A DNA stretch of 64,000 bases from Phocaeicola sartorii JCM 17136 = DSM 21941 (GCF_000614185.1 NZ_BAKM01000023.1:1-64000), one strand, 5' to 3'; positions 11,707-21,044 are shown, numbered from the stretch's first letter. Notes: a model not told the origin generated them from the sequence alone. Translations and numbers: made by a program.

Positions 11707-12219
11707 ATGAAAACAAGTTTTCTTTTTCTTTTGCTGATGCTAAGTTGCTTCCGGCTGAATGCGCAGGAAGATGCGTCTTCGGCGGCGCGCGAAGAGGGTG
11801 TGGATCAGATGGAAGAGGTTCCTTTGCTGGCGGAAATCGTATTGCCTGCGGGGCAGGAGGTGAAGTGCCACGAACTGGCGGGTATATGGCAGTTTTGCCT
11901 GTTGGAGCAGAAAGCCGACGGCTATCATTTGAAACTGCTGCCTGTGATGAAATTCCTTTCTCCCGACCAGACTTTTGTGAACGTACTGGCTGCAAACAAC
12001 CGGATTGTGGTGACAAATCAGGGTACCTATACAGTGAAATCAGAAACCCTGTATGTGGAGGAAATCCTGAAGACTGCTTACACCAATATCATTCCCGGTA
12101 CCCGGAATGATATCTCTTATGAGTTCTTGCACGACCGTCTGATGAAGGTCTCTTTCTTTATCGGGCTGACGGAAGGGAATGGCTTAGGTTCGGAGTTTTG
12201 GTACAGAGTTTGTGACTAA
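11707..12219 (+). CDS. DUF4488-like secreted protein
   Basis: A protein of 170 residues with a signal peptide (KTSFLFLLLMLSCFRLNAQ). After an acidic linker comes a small lipocalin-like domain with HELAGIWQFCLL, NNRIVVTNQGTYTV and SEFWYRVCD, a pattern I associate with DUF4488 of Bacteroidota. The biochemical role is unknown. ATG 11707 is chosen over an in-frame TTG three codons upstream because it begins the signal peptide. It is separated from the M60 gene by 182 bases and ends at a strong bidirectional terminator, so it may be its own unit. Confidence 0.7.
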   Translation: MKTSFLFLLLMLSCFRLNAQEDASSAAREEGVDQMEEVPLLAEIVLPAGQEVKCHELAGIWQFCLLEQKADGYHLKLLPVMKFLSPDQTFVNVLAANNRIVVTNQGTYTVKSETLYVEEILKTAYTNIIPGTRNDISYEFLHDRLMKVSFFIGLTEGNGLGSEFWYRVCD

Positions 12220-12236
12220 TGCCTGAATTGGAATAG

Positions 12237-12282
12237 ATAATAAAAAGGCATCCGTAGAGCTTTACGGATGCCTTTTTATTAT
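12237..12282. terminator. Bidirectional intrinsic terminator
   Basis: A perfect 20-bp inverted repeat (12237-12256 with 12263-12282) with a 6-base loop. The arms begin with A-rich and end with T-rich tracts, so it can end transcription of the DUF4488 gene from the left and of the TPR lipoprotein gene from the right. Confidence 0.95.
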
Positions 12283-12306
12283 CATGCTGTTTGGAGAAAC
12301 GTATCT

Positions 12307-13983
12307 TTATTTGATAGCGTCAGCGTATTTAGCGAACTCGCGGTCGTTGGCAGCTTTTGCAGCCATTGAAGCGTCTTTTGCGATTGCGCTCTTGATGCTG
12401 CTGCTTACCAATGAAGCATTGTTAGTGCGGGCACCAACGATAGCCATCAAGTAGTCAGTCATTGCATCCGGGTTCTTGATTGCAGACAAAGTAGCTTTTG
12501 CTTTGTTGTAATCCTTAGCCAGAATCTGAGCCTGAGCAGCGCTGTTAGTCTTAGCGTCACCGAATGAGTTGACAGCTCTGTCATACTGACCTTGTTTGAT
12601 ATACAGGTTACCCAAAGCTTCACCGGCAGCGTTAGCGCCTGTAGCTTTGCCCAAGTAGGTTTCAGCTGCTGCAACGTTACCCTTAACCAATTCGCAAAGA
12701 CCCAGGTTGGCGTTTACTTCAGGAGCGTTAGCGTTCTTGGAAGCAGCTTGTTTGAAGTAGCTTTCTGCTTTAGCGGCGTCACCGGCAGCGAATGCCATTT
12801 CACCCAAGTTGTTATAAGCGCGGAAGTCGCTCGGATAAAGTTGGGTTGTTTTGTTGAAGATAGCTTCTTTGCGTGCGTTGTCGTTAGTCAAAGTAGCTGC
12901 ATACAGCAATTCTTCTACGCTCAATACTTTAGGATCAGAGTTGAATGCTTCGTTGATTTCGTCATCGCTGCGGCCGATGATGTCATAGTTGGCAGTCAGA
13001 CGTGCACGACGCAACTGAGGCAGGATTTCGTCAGCCAAAGTTTTGTATACAGAAGAGATATTCTTGATTTCAGCTTCTCTTTGTTCAGGATCATTGTACA
13101 TGGAAAGAACGCGTAAGATCAAGTCCTTATCCTGTAAGTTTGATTTAGATACCAGTTCCTGGAAACCTTCCCAGTCCTGTGCAGTGTATTTTGCATCCAG
13201 ATTAGTGTCGATTTTGCCTTTCTTCAACTGACGTTGCATATACTTTTCAGTGTTTGCCTCACGGTTTTCAGCCAGGCCGGTGTTCAGTTTCACACCACCA
13301 TCAGGTGAAGCGTATGCAGAGATTTCGATGTTGTTCAGTTTGTAGTTCTTGGTATCAGCGTTTACTTCAGCCACTTTCTTGTGGAATTCTTTCATGTCGG
13401 CAGAATTCAACTGGTTGTTACGCAAGTTAGCTTGCTGGATCAAGAACATGATGTTGGCAGTCTGTGCGTCTTTGATGATGCGTTGGAAAGCATCGTTGGC
13501 GTAAGATGCGTTAGAGCTGGCAGCAGTAGGCAGTTCGGCAGTTGCGATGACACCATCAGCGATTTTCACTGAAGGAATAGTATAGCTCTTGCTTCCTTTT
13601 GTGATTTTGAAATCAAGGTAAAGTTCAGAGTTTGCCATTTCGGGAACATAGTCGAAAGAAGCTTTCATAGTGTAGCTACCACCTGCTTTGTAAGCGATAG
13701 TCTGGTTGTTTCCTTCTACTTTTTCGCCTTGGAATACAGCAGGCTGACCTTTAGCTTCGCCACCTTTCCATCTCAGAACGGGGGTCACTTCAACAGTTGC
13801 GTTCTTTTTGAAATACTTTTCGGGGAATTTACCATTGATTGTCACAGGCACTTTACCACCGACTGCTTCAAGCACTTCAGGGTTAGTTGTGAAATAGTCA
13901 GAAGACAATTCTCCCATCTTGCCGCAGGATGACAGGGCAAGGACCAATAAAGCCACTAGGGGCAAATACAACTTTTTAATCAT
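12307..13983 (-). CDS. TPR-containing outer membrane lipoprotein with an OmpA-like segment
   Basis: 558 residues with a lipoprotein signal (lipobox ALSSC). The N-terminal third is a beta-rich module (KVPVTINGKFPEKYFKKNA). The middle contains a segment resembling an OmpA-like peptidoglycan-binding fold (NNIEISAYASPDGG followed by LNTGLAENREANTEKYMQ). The C-terminal third carries tetratricopeptide repeats (RAYNNLGEMAFAAGDAAKAE, EVNANLGLCELVKGNVAAAE). Codon use is even and the gene has a good -7 element, suggesting an abundant structural protein of the envelope. A precise function is not known; I infer an envelope scaffold. Confidence 0.75.
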   Translation of the reverse strand: MIKKLYLPLVALLVLALSSCGKMGELSSDYFTTNPEVLEAVGGKVPVTINGKFPEKYFKKNATVEVTPVLRWKGGEAKGQPAVFQGEKVEGNNQTIAYKAGGSYTMKASFDYVPEMANSELYLDFKITKGSKSYTIPSVKIADGVIATAELPTAASSNASYANDAFQRIIKDAQTANIMFLIQQANLRNNQLNSADMKEFHKKVAEVNADTKNYKLNNIEISAYASPDGGVKLNTGLAENREANTEKYMQRQLKKGKIDTNLDAKYTAQDWEGFQELVSKSNLQDKDLILRVLSMYNDPEQREAEIKNISSVYKTLADEILPQLRRARLTANYDIIGRSDDEINEAFNSDPKVLSVEELLYAATLTNDNARKEAIFNKTTQLYPSDFRAYNNLGEMAFAAGDAAKAESYFKQAASKNANAPEVNANLGLCELVKGNVAAAETYLGKATGANAAGEALGNLYIKQGQYDRAVNSFGDAKTNSAAQAQILAKDYNKAKATLSAIKNPDAMTDYLMAIVGARTNNASLVSSSIKSAIAKDASMAAKAANDREFAKYADAIK

Positions 13984-14054
13984 AGTTACTTTATTAATTT
14001 AACGTTTGTAATGTAAAATTCGCTATAGTACGTTTTTGTGCGTCTCTTTGGGGG

Positions 14055-14062
14055 CAAAGATA
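14055..14062 (-). promoter_or_regulatory. Bacteroidales -7 element for the TPR lipoprotein
   Basis: Read on the minus strand this is TATCTTTG, matching TAnnTTTG, about 72 bases upstream of the start codon at 13983. A clear TTTG -33 element is not seen. Confidence 0.65.
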
Positions 14063-14141
14063 GGAAAAAACTCTATTATGTGCTAGCTTCTTAGCCTGCT
14101 TTTTTTCAATTTATCTTAAAATAATTTAGGATATAGAACCT

Positions 14142-15068
14142 TTATTTACCTTTTTCTCTGAATTTGATGTTACGGGGGTGGTGTTCTATGATTTCACTGC
14201 GTAGCATGTTGCGGTCTATGTGTGTATAAATTTCTGTGGTTCCGATGCTTTCGTGTCCCAGCATGCACTGTATGGCGCGCAAGTTGGCACCTCCTTCCAG
14301 CAGATGTGTCGCGAAAGAATGGCGGAAGGTGTGCGGGCTGATTTTTTTCTTCAGGCCGATGCGGGCGGCCAGTTCCTTGATGATGTGGAACACCATGATA
14401 CGGGAGATGTTTTTCCCGAAATTGCTGATAAAGACAAAATCTTCAAATCCCGGCTTTATTTTCATCAGGTTGCGGTCGGCGAAGTAGAACCTGATCTCCT
14501 TGATGGCGCGCGGTGAGATGGGGACCAGGCGCTGTTTGCTTCCTTTCCCTTCCACTTTGATGAAGCCTTCGTCGAAATAGAGTTCGGACAATTTCAGGTT
14601 GCAGAGTTCGGAAACACGCAGGCCGCAACTGTAAAGCGTTTCCAGTATGGCCCTGTTGCGCTGGCCTTCTTTGGTGCCGCGGTCTATGCTTTCTATCAGC
14701 TGGTCTATCTCCTCCACGGTCATGACTTCGGGCAGTTTGAAGCCTGTCTGGGGGGATTCCAGTAGTTCTGTCGGATCGGCTTCCAGATAGTCTTCCATGA
14801 TGAGGAAACGGTAGAAAGAACGGATGCCTGACAAGATGCGTGCCTGAGAGCGGGGATGGATGCCGATATCGTGCAGTCCGGCCGAGAAGTCTTCCAGGTC
14901 TTCGAGCCGGACATCCAGTATGTTGATATTTTCTAATGTCAGATAAGCCAGCAACTTGTCCAGATCGGTGAGGTAAGCATCTACTGTATTGTCAGATAAC
15001 GATTTCTCCAACTTTAAATATTGCTTGTATTTCACCAATATCTTGTCTGTTTTCTCGGTTCTTTTCAT
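14142..15068 (-). CDS. xerD: Tyrosine recombinase XerD
   Basis: Site-specific recombinase that resolves chromosome dimers at dif. 308 residues: an N-terminal SAM-like core-binding domain (about 5-90, NTVDAYLTDLDKLLAYL) and a C-terminal catalytic domain. The catalytic set is visible as SCGLRVSELCNL (Arg), a lysine in EGKGSKQRLVP, HTFRHSFATHLLEGG (HxxR), GHESIGTTEIYTHI (His and the nucleophilic Tyr). The gene is isolated and divergent from aroQ, with no phage or element genes around it, which favours the housekeeping XerD over a mobile-element integrase. Confidence 0.93.
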   Translation of the reverse strand: MKRTEKTDKILVKYKQYLKLEKSLSDNTVDAYLTDLDKLLAYLTLENINILDVRLEDLEDFSAGLHDIGIHPRSQARILSGIRSFYRFLIMEDYLEADPTELLESPQTGFKLPEVMTVEEIDQLIESIDRGTKEGQRNRAILETLYSCGLRVSELCNLKLSELYFDEGFIKVEGKGSKQRLVPISPRAIKEIRFYFADRNLMKIKPGFEDFVFISNFGKNISRIMVFHIIKELAARIGLKKKISPHTFRHSFATHLLEGGANLRAIQCMLGHESIGTTEIYTHIDRNMLRSEIIEHHPRNIKFREKGK

Positions 15069-15078
15069 TTCTTTTTCC

Positions 15079-15109
15079 TACCTTTGTACCCAAATTCCCT
15101 GCAAAGGTA
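15079..15109. promoter_or_regulatory. Divergent -7 elements between xerD and aroQ
   Basis: TACCTTTG on the plus strand at 15079-15086 faces aroQ, and TACCTTTG on the minus strand at 15109-15102 faces xerD. Both match TAnnTTTG exactly and are only 15 bases apart, so the two promoters overlap within 66 bases of intergenic DNA. The two 8-mers also form an inverted repeat. Confidence 0.75.
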
Positions 15110-15134
15110 GAAAAAGTTTAGATATAGTATAAAT

Positions 15135-15557
15135 ATGAAAATACAAATTATTAATGGACCTAATATCAATTTATTAGGAAAACGGGAACCTTCCATTTAT
15201 GGCGCTGTCTCATTTGAAGACTATCTGGTGGAACTGCGCCGCGCTTATCCGGACATTGAAATAGCCTATTATCAGTCGAATGTGGAAGGTGAGATGATCA
15301 ACAAAATACACGAAGTGGGTTTTGACTATGACGGCATTGTCCTGAATGCGGGAGCTTACACACATACTTCCATCGCTTTGCAGGATGCCATCCGCGCCGT
15401 GACAGCTCCCGTGGTCGAGGTACACATCTCGAATGTGCATACCCGTGAGGAGTTCCGCCATAAGTCAATGATCTCCTGCGCTTGTGTGGGGGTGATCTGC
15501 GGGTTCGGGCTTCATTCCTATCGCTTGGCGGTTGAAGCCTTGTTAATGAGAAAATAA
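15135..15557 (+). CDS. aroQ: 3-dehydroquinate dehydratase, type II
   Basis: Third step of the shikimate pathway: 3-dehydroquinate to 3-dehydroshikimate. 140 residues, the normal size for the dodecameric type II enzyme. The N-terminal signature IINGPNINLLGKREPSIYG contains the catalytic region, followed by YQSNVEGEMINKIHE, the GIVLNAGAYTHTSIALQDAI loop and VEVHISNVHTREEFRHKS with the catalytic histidine. Intact from ATG to stop. Confidence 0.96.
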   Translation: MKIQIINGPNINLLGKREPSIYGAVSFEDYLVELRRAYPDIEIAYYQSNVEGEMINKIHEVGFDYDGIVLNAGAYTHTSIALQDAIRAVTAPVVEVHISNVHTREEFRHKSMISCACVGVICGFGLHSYRLAVEALLMRK

Positions 15558-15589
15558 AAAGTTTAGGTATAATATAAGGTGATAAGATT

Positions 15590-17052
15590 ATGATGTTGAA
15601 ACAAACAAAAATCGTAGCGTCCATCTCAGATCAGCGTTGCGAGGTAGAGTTTATAAGAGATCTTTTCAAGGCGGGTATGAATGTGGTCCGGATGAATACG
15701 GCCCATGCTTCGCGTGAAGGTTTTGAAAAGTTGATAACCAATGTACGTGAGGTGTCCAACCGCATTGCCATATTGATGGATACGAAAGGCCCCGAAGTAC
15801 GTACTACGCTATCGCGGGCGGCGAGCCTATCCCTTATCAGACGGGTGACAAAGTGAAGATTGTAGGCAATCCTGCACAGGAAACCACTCGTGAGTGCATT
15901 GCTGTGTCTTATCCCGGTTTTGTGCACGATCTTCAGGTGGACGGTGATATCTTGATTGATGATGGTGACCTGGAGCTGCGCGTGATGGAGAAGACGGATG
16001 ACTATCTGCTGTGCGAGGTGCAGAATGAAGCCACTCTGGGCAACCGTAAGAGCGTGAATGTACCGGGCGTGCGCATCAATCTTCCTTCTCTGACAGAAAA
16101 AGACCGTAACAATATACTGTATGCGATTGAAAAGGACATTGATTTCATAGCACACTCGTTTGTCCGTAATAAACAAGACGTACTGGATATCCGCCAGATA
16201 CTGGATGCATACGGCAGTGACATCAAGATTGTCGCCAAGATAGAGAACCAGGAGGGCGTGGACAACATTGACGAGATTCTGGAAGTGGCCGACGGAATCA
16301 TGGTGGCTCGTGGCGACCTGGGCATTGAGGTTCCTCAAGAACGCATTCCCGGCATCCAGCGTCTGCTGATCAAGAAATGTATCCTGGCCAAGAAACCGGT
16401 CATTGTCGCTACCCAGATGCTGCATACCATGATTAATAATCCGCGTCCTACCCGTGCTGAGGTGACCGACATTGCCAATGCCATTTACTACCGCACGGAC
16501 GCGCTGATGCTGAGCGGGGAGACGGCATACGGTAAATATCCGGTGGAAGCCGTGAAGACGATGGCCAAGATTGCGGCACAGGCCGAGAAAGACAAGCTGG
16601 CGGAGAACGATATCCGTATTCCTTTGGACGATAACTCCAATGATGTGACTGCTTTCCTGGCCAAACAAGCGGTGAAGGCTACCAGCAAACTGAGTATCCG
16701 CGCCATTATCACCGACAGTTTCAGCGGACGTACCGCACGCAATATCGCCGCTTTCCGTGGCAAATATCCGGTACTGGCCATCTGCTATAAAGAAAAGACG
16801 ATGCGCCATCTGGCTTTGTCATACGGAGTGGAGGCTATCTATATGCCCGAGAAGGCGAACGGACAGGCATATTATTTCGCCGCCTTGCGCAAATTGCTGG
16901 ATGACGGCGTGTTGAGTGAAAGCGACATGGTGGCCTATCTGAGCAGTGGCAAGCAAGGTACGCGGACCTCATTCCTTGAGATCAATGTAGTGGGAGATGT
17001 GTTGAAGTATGCCATGGATTATGTGTTGCCTAACCGTAACCGTTATCTGTAA
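15590..17052 (+). CDS. pyk: Pyruvate kinase (one apparent frameshift near 15808)
   Basis: Last step of glycolysis: phosphoenolpyruvate plus ADP to pyruvate plus ATP. N-terminal signature TKIVASISDQRCEVEFIRDL and NVVRMNTAHAS, metal/substrate site MDTKGPEVRTT, and the active-site region IVAKIENQEGVDN to GDLGIEVPQERIP with MLSGETAYGKYPVEAV. The first frame stops at 15856; the true path AIAGGEPIPYQTGDKVKIVG begins right after VRTT in the second frame. One base, most simply a G of a GG pair, is missing. Joined length about 487 residues, normal for a bacterial enzyme. A core glycolytic gene is unlikely to be genuinely broken. Confidence 0.93.
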
Positions 17053-17070
17053 CGAAGAATTGATGACTCG

Positions 17071-17707
17071 ATGAAAGAAACGGACGCTATTGACGAATAT
17101 ATCCTTCGGCACATTGATGAGGAAAGTGATTATCTGAAGGCTCTTTATCGTGATACGCACGTCAAGTTATTACGTCCCCGCATGGCTTCCGGGCACTTGC
17201 AGGGGCGTATGCTGAAAATGTTTGTGCGGATGATACGTCCCCGCCAGGTGCTGGAGATAGGGACTTACAGCGGTTACTCCGCGCTTTGCCTGGCCGAAGG
17301 CTGGAAGAGGGAGCCATGCTGCACACATTCGAGATAAACGATGAGCAGGAGGACTTTACACGCCCCTGCTGGAAGGCTCGCCCTACGCCGGCAAGATTCA
17401 ATTTTATATAGGTGATGCGCTGAAGCTGCTGCCTGCCATGAACATTACTTTCGATTTGGCGTTTGTAGATGGTGACAAGCGGAAGTATATTGAATATTAT
17501 GAGATGGTGCTGGAGAAACTGTCGCCCGGCGGATACATCATTGCCGATAACACGTTGTGGGACGGACATGTATTGGAGGAGCCGCATCATACGGATCTTC
17601 AGACGATTGGAATAAAGAAATTTAATGATTGGGTGGCTGCCGACAAACGGGTGGAAAAAGTGATTCTTCCCTTGCGCGACGGGCTGACGATCATAAGAAA
17701 ATGTTGA
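17071..17707 (+). CDS. O-methyltransferase, class I SAM-dependent (two apparent frameshifts)
   Basis: Caffeoyl-CoA/catechol-type O-methyltransferase fold (Methyltransf_3). Visible motifs are VLEIGTYSGYSALCLAEG (SAM-binding), then EEGAMLHTFEINDEQEDFTR in a second frame, then LLEGSPYAGKIQFYIGDA and FDLAFVDGDKRKYIEYYE with GGYIIADNTLWDGHV in a third. Both frame changes (near 17300 and 17364) equal loss of one base, the second within a C-run. Joined length about 212 residues, normal. It follows pyk by 18 bases and precedes rbfA by 17, so the three are probably cotranscribed. The substrate cannot be predicted. Confidence 0.88.
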
Positions 17708-17724
17708 ATGAATAATGATTAATT

Positions 17725-18060
17725 ATGGAAACGACCAGACAAAATAAGATTTCTCGTTTGATCCAAAAGGAGTTGAGTGAGATTTTCCTGCTTCAAACCA
17801 AGTCGATGAATGGTGTCTTGGTATCGGTCAGTGCGGTCCGCATCAGTCCCGATATGAGTATTGCACGCGTCTATCTCAGCGTGTTCCCTTCCGGGAGGAG
17901 TCAGGAAATAGTAAAGAATATCAATGATAACATGAAGGCCATCCGTTACGAACTGGGCACACGGGTACGCCATCAGCTGCGCATCATCCCCGAGCTGAAG
18001 TTCTTTGTGGATGATTCATTGGATTATGCCGAACGTATAGACGAACTGTTGAAAAAGTAG
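17725..18060 (+). CDS. rbfA: 30S ribosome-binding factor RbfA
   Basis: Late 30S maturation and cold-adaptation factor that binds the pre-16S 5' region. 111 residues with the KH-like RbfA fold: QNKISRLIQKELSEIF at the start, SVSAVRISPDMSIARVYLSV in the middle and RIIPELKFFVDDSLDYAERI near the end. Intact. Confidence 0.94.
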   Translation: METTRQNKISRLIQKELSEIFLLQTKSMNGVLVSVSAVRISPDMSIARVYLSVFPSGRSQEIVKNINDNMKAIRYELGTRVRHQLRIIPELKFFVDDSLDYAERIDELLKK

Positions 18061-18069
18061 AACCGGACG

Positions 18070-19306
18070 GTGAATTTTCCCTTTTATATTGCGAAGCGCT
18101 ATCTCTTTTCCAAGAAGTCGCACAATGCCATTAACGTCATTTCAGCCATTTCCGTCTGCGGAGTGGCTTTGGCTACGTTGGCACTGGTATGCACTTTGTC
18201 CGTTTTTAACGGCTTCCAGGATCTGGTGGCCACTTTCTTTACGGCTTTTGATCCGGAACTGAAAATCACGGCTGTCACCGGAAAGGTCTTTGACGGACAG
18301 GATCAACGTATAGAGGCTTTGCGCCGGATGCCGGAGGTCGCTGTCTTTTCCGAATCTCTGGAAGAGAATGCGATGGTTCAGTACAAGGACCGGCAGACCA
18401 TGGCGGTGATCAAGGGAATTGAAGATAATTTCGAGGATCTGACAGCTATTGACAGTATTCTTTTCGGTCGGGGGCAATTCGTGTTGCACGATGAAGTGGT
18501 GGATTATGCCATTCCCGGCATCGAACTGGTCTCCATTCTGGGGACGGGCATCAAATTCCTCGATCCGTTGGAGATTTATGCTCCCAAACGGGGAGCCAAA
18601 GTCAATATGGCCAATCCTGCTCCAGCTTTCATGCCGCCCATTTATATTCCAGCGGACTGGTTTTCGCGGTGAACCAGCAAAAGTATGATTCTTCTTACAT
18701 CCTGACCTCCCTGCAATTTGCCCGCCGGCTGTTTCAATATGACACCGAGGTGAGTTCGGTAGAGTTGAAGTTGAAGCCCGGTGCGGATGCCGGCAGCGTA
18801 AAAGCGAAGATACAGCAGATGTTGGGAGATGATTTCCGGGTGCAGGACAGGTATGAGCAGCAAGCGGATACTTTCCGCATTATGGAGATAGAAAAACTGA
18901 TCTCTTATATTTTCCTTACCTTTATTCTGATGATCGCCTGCTTTAATGTGATAGGTTCCTTGTCCATGCTCATTATAGATAAGAAAGCCGATGTGGTGAC
19001 ATTGCGCAATCTGGGGGCCGGTGACAAGCTCATCACGCGTATATTCCTGTTCGAGGGGCGTATGATTTCACTGATAGGCGCGGTGGTCGGAGTGGTGCTG
19101 GGCTGATCCTTTGTTTCGTCCAGCAGGAATTCGGATTGCTTTCGCTGGGAGGCGGCAACTCCGGCGGCAATTTTGTGGTGGATGCCTATCCGGTCAGTGT
19201 CCATGTATGGGATATTGTGATCGTCTTCATTACGGTGCTGGTGGTGGGTTTCCTTTCCGTGTGGTATCCCGTGCGTTATCTCAGCCGCCGGTTGCTGGGA
19301 AAATAG
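18070..19306 (+). CDS. LolC/LolE (FtsX-like) lipoprotein-release permease (two apparent frameshifts)
   Basis: Inner-membrane permease of the MacB/FtsX type; the Lol family extracts lipoproteins from the inner membrane. GTG start 10 bases after rbfA. N-terminal FPFYIAKRYLFSKKSHNAIN and first membrane segment (about 20-48), a periplasmic MacB_PCD-like domain (about 50-260), and the FtsX core with three membrane segments (ISYIFLTFILMIACFNVIG, a second around GAVVGVVLGL, a third ending VGFLSVWYPVRYLSRRLLGK). Frame breaks near 18652 and 19102 each equal one lost base; the path is AVNQQKYDSSYILTSLQFAR and then ILCFVQQEFGLLSLGGGNSG to TAG at 19304-19306. Joined length about 412 residues, normal. Confidence 0.9.
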
Positions 19307-19340
19307 CCCCCTTTTTATCCCCTTTTAGTTTTTCCTTTAG

Positions 19341-19992
19341 AAATCCTTCAAATGTTTCAGCCTCTCCGCAAACCCTTTGCTGGTGGGCGTTCCGGCTGAA
19401 GGATCCGATCCGGAAATGTTTCATCCGGTAAAAAATCCTTCAGCTTTGTCCGGGTCAGGTTTAGGCTGATTTTGTATGGTATGTATCAGGCTCCTTATCC
19501 CTCCGCCGGGCTGAATCATCCGGATGGAACAGGCGTTTTGATAAGGTCGGTATATGATTTTTCCCCTGTCGATCAGATCATTTCACTAAAGTGATGAAGC
19601 TTTATCACTCAAGTGAAACAATTCGATTACTCTAGTGATGAAACTTCATCACCTAAGTGAAACGATTAACTGGAAAGGCTGAGACACCAAACTCTGCCGT
19701 GCGGGAACAGATGAGTAACAGGTGAACAGCCTGATTCCATCTTGCCAATATCTGTTAAGGGGCTTATATGGATAAAAAGCGATTCAAGTTTGGGAATTGC
19801 CGGTTCTCCGTTGACAATTTTAAAGCTTATAAGCGATTTTTCTTTCGGGTGTAAAACCAAAAGACGCTAATCTGTGCTCGTCCGTACGCTGAAGGATTTG
19901 TAAGCGGTCTGAAGGATTTGCGGGGGAAATCCATCAGCCGGAACGCCCACCAGCAAAGGGTTTGCGGAGAGGCTGAAACATTTGAAGGATTT
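19341..19992. repeat. MITE-like noncoding element with perfect 59-bp inverted ends
   Basis: Bases 19341-19399 are the exact reverse complement of 19934-19992 (59 of 59). The 534 bases between encode no protein. Just inside the left arm a further stem GCTGAAGGAT/ATCCTTCAGC (19395-19440 region) occurs. Outside the arms a weak similarity continues (C-rich and T-rich tracts on both sides). No clear target-site duplication is visible. It could be a non-autonomous mobile element, a dispersed chromosomal repeat or a very long 3'-end hairpin. Confidence 0.85.
19583..19660. repeat. Array of four 12-bp palindromes with exact 22-bp period
   Basis: TCACTAAAGTGA (19583), TCACTCAAGTGA (19605), TTACTCTAGTGA (19627) and TCACCTAAGTGA (19649) start exactly 22 bases apart. 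Spacers 1 and 3 are themselves near-palindromes of the form TGAAnnTTnA. The array can also be read as two 44-bp imperfect tandem copies (19583-19626, 19627-19670). Two helical turns per unit would place all four sites on one face of the DNA, as expected for a cooperatively bound protein, but no binding protein is known from the sequence. Confidence 0.88.
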
Positions 19993-20171
19993 TTAAGGGG
20001 TATTTGTTAGTGAGGGGGATTTCCGGTGATTTGTCTGTTTCCGTACGAAAAGGGAGTTACCGACAAAAGTAAATGGTTGTTCTTGAGATCTGAATCGTTT
20101 TTTTCAGGGTATGAGGATGATGCTGAAAAGAACGGAAGGCATGGAAAGAGCTAAATACACTCCGTCTTGCC

Positions 20172-21044
20172 TTAAATCAATTCGTAACTGCTCACCTGAA
20201 TAGGCATATCCAGATTATGCAACACCTTCTCCAACAGAATCCCTTCGCGGTTATCATATTCATATCCGAATGTGGCGCGGATGCCTTGCAGGATAAACTG
20301 TGTGGCGCGGTCCAATGCGATAGGCAGACTGTCTCCCTGCATCAAGGAACCGGTTATCACACTGGTAAATGTATCGCCTGTGCCGGGGTAGTGTGCAGGC
20401 AGGTAGGGACAAGTAACCTTCCAATAACGGTCTCCCTGCCTGTCGTATGCATATACGGAAGTTTTGTGCGGGTCGTCTTGAACGGGTACGCTGGTAATAA
20501 TAACAATGCCGGGGCCTTGTTCTGATATCTCGCGCAGATAGGATTTCAGTTCTGTGTCCGTATTCTCTGCCTGATAAGGTTTGTCAAGCAGATAAAAGAG
20601 CTCGGTCATATTGGGCGTGATGACATCGGCTTTCCGGATGAGATGGCGCATTTCCAGAATCATCCGCCCGTCGAAGTTGGTGTATAGCTTTCCGTTGTCT
20701 CCCAATACGGGGTCTATCATGACCAGACTGTCGGGCCGGCGGAAGTCATCAATGAATTCGGATACGATTTGTATCTGGCGGGGAGATCCCAGGTAGCCTG
20801 TATAAATAGCGTCGAATTGTACCTCTAGTTGTTTCCATTCGTTGATGATTCTGGGCATCTCGTCCGTCAAGTCCAGGAAAGAGAAGTGCGGGTATTGGGT
20901 GTGGCTGGACAATACGGCTGTGGGCAGGGGGCAGACTTGGAAGCCCATCGATGAAAGGATAGGAATAACAACGGTGAGGGAGACGCGGCCTGCACCGGAC
21001 AGATCGTGTACTGCGGCTATCTTCTTTACTTTATTTGCATACAT
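20172..21044 (-). CDS. Pyridoxamine/pyridoxal kinase (PfkB-like, PdxY type)
   Basis: Phosphorylates pyridoxamine, pyridoxal or pyridoxine in vitamin B6 salvage. 290 residues of the ribokinase-like fold. It starts KKIAAVHDLSGAGRVSLTVV, contains FDAIYTGYLGSPRQI and MIDPVLGDNGKLYTNFDG, VITPNMTELFYLLD, and the ATP/anion-hole motif PGTGDTFTSVITGSLMQG near residue 215 with the catalytic aspartate. Isolated gene, convergent with the lolE-like permease. Confidence 0.9.
   Translation of the reverse strand: MYANKVKKIAAVHDLSGAGRVSLTVVIPILSSMGFQVCPLPTAVLSSHTQYPHFSFLDLTDEMPRIINEWKQLEVQFDAIYTGYLGSPRQIQIVSEFIDDFRRPDSLVMIDPVLGDNGKLYTNFDGRMILEMRHLIRKADVITPNMTELFYLLDKPYQAENTDTELKSYLREISEQGPGIVIITSVPVQDDPHKTSVYAYDRQGDRYWKVTCPYLPAHYPGTGDTFTSVITGSLMQGDSLPIALDRATQFILQGIRATFGYEYDNREGILLEKVLHNLDMPIQVSSYELI

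Larger units (their letters stand above)
19307..20171. other. 865-bp noncoding region between two convergent genes
   Basis: It lies downstream of the lolE-like gene (plus) and downstream of the pyridoxamine kinase (minus). No supported gene is present. It is largely occupied by the inverted-repeat element at 19341-19992. The motif CTGAAGGATT or its complement recurs at least six times (near 19341, 19396, 19431, 19889, 19909, 19983). Confidence 0.8.

Noticed and set aside
14142..15068. XerD as integrase of a mobile element
   Set aside because: No element genes, attachment-site duplications or cargo nearby; sequence and context fit the housekeeping recombinase.
15631..16809. 392-residue open frame antisense to pyruvate kinase
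   Set aside because: It is the reverse-strand shadow of a well-supported gene, with no start context and no recognisable domain.
19583..19660. CRISPR array
   Set aside because: The units are 12-bp palindromes with 10-base spacers, far too short, and there are no cas genes.
19341..19992. Insertion sequence with a transposase
   Set aside because: No open frame of transposase size or character lies between the inverted ends.
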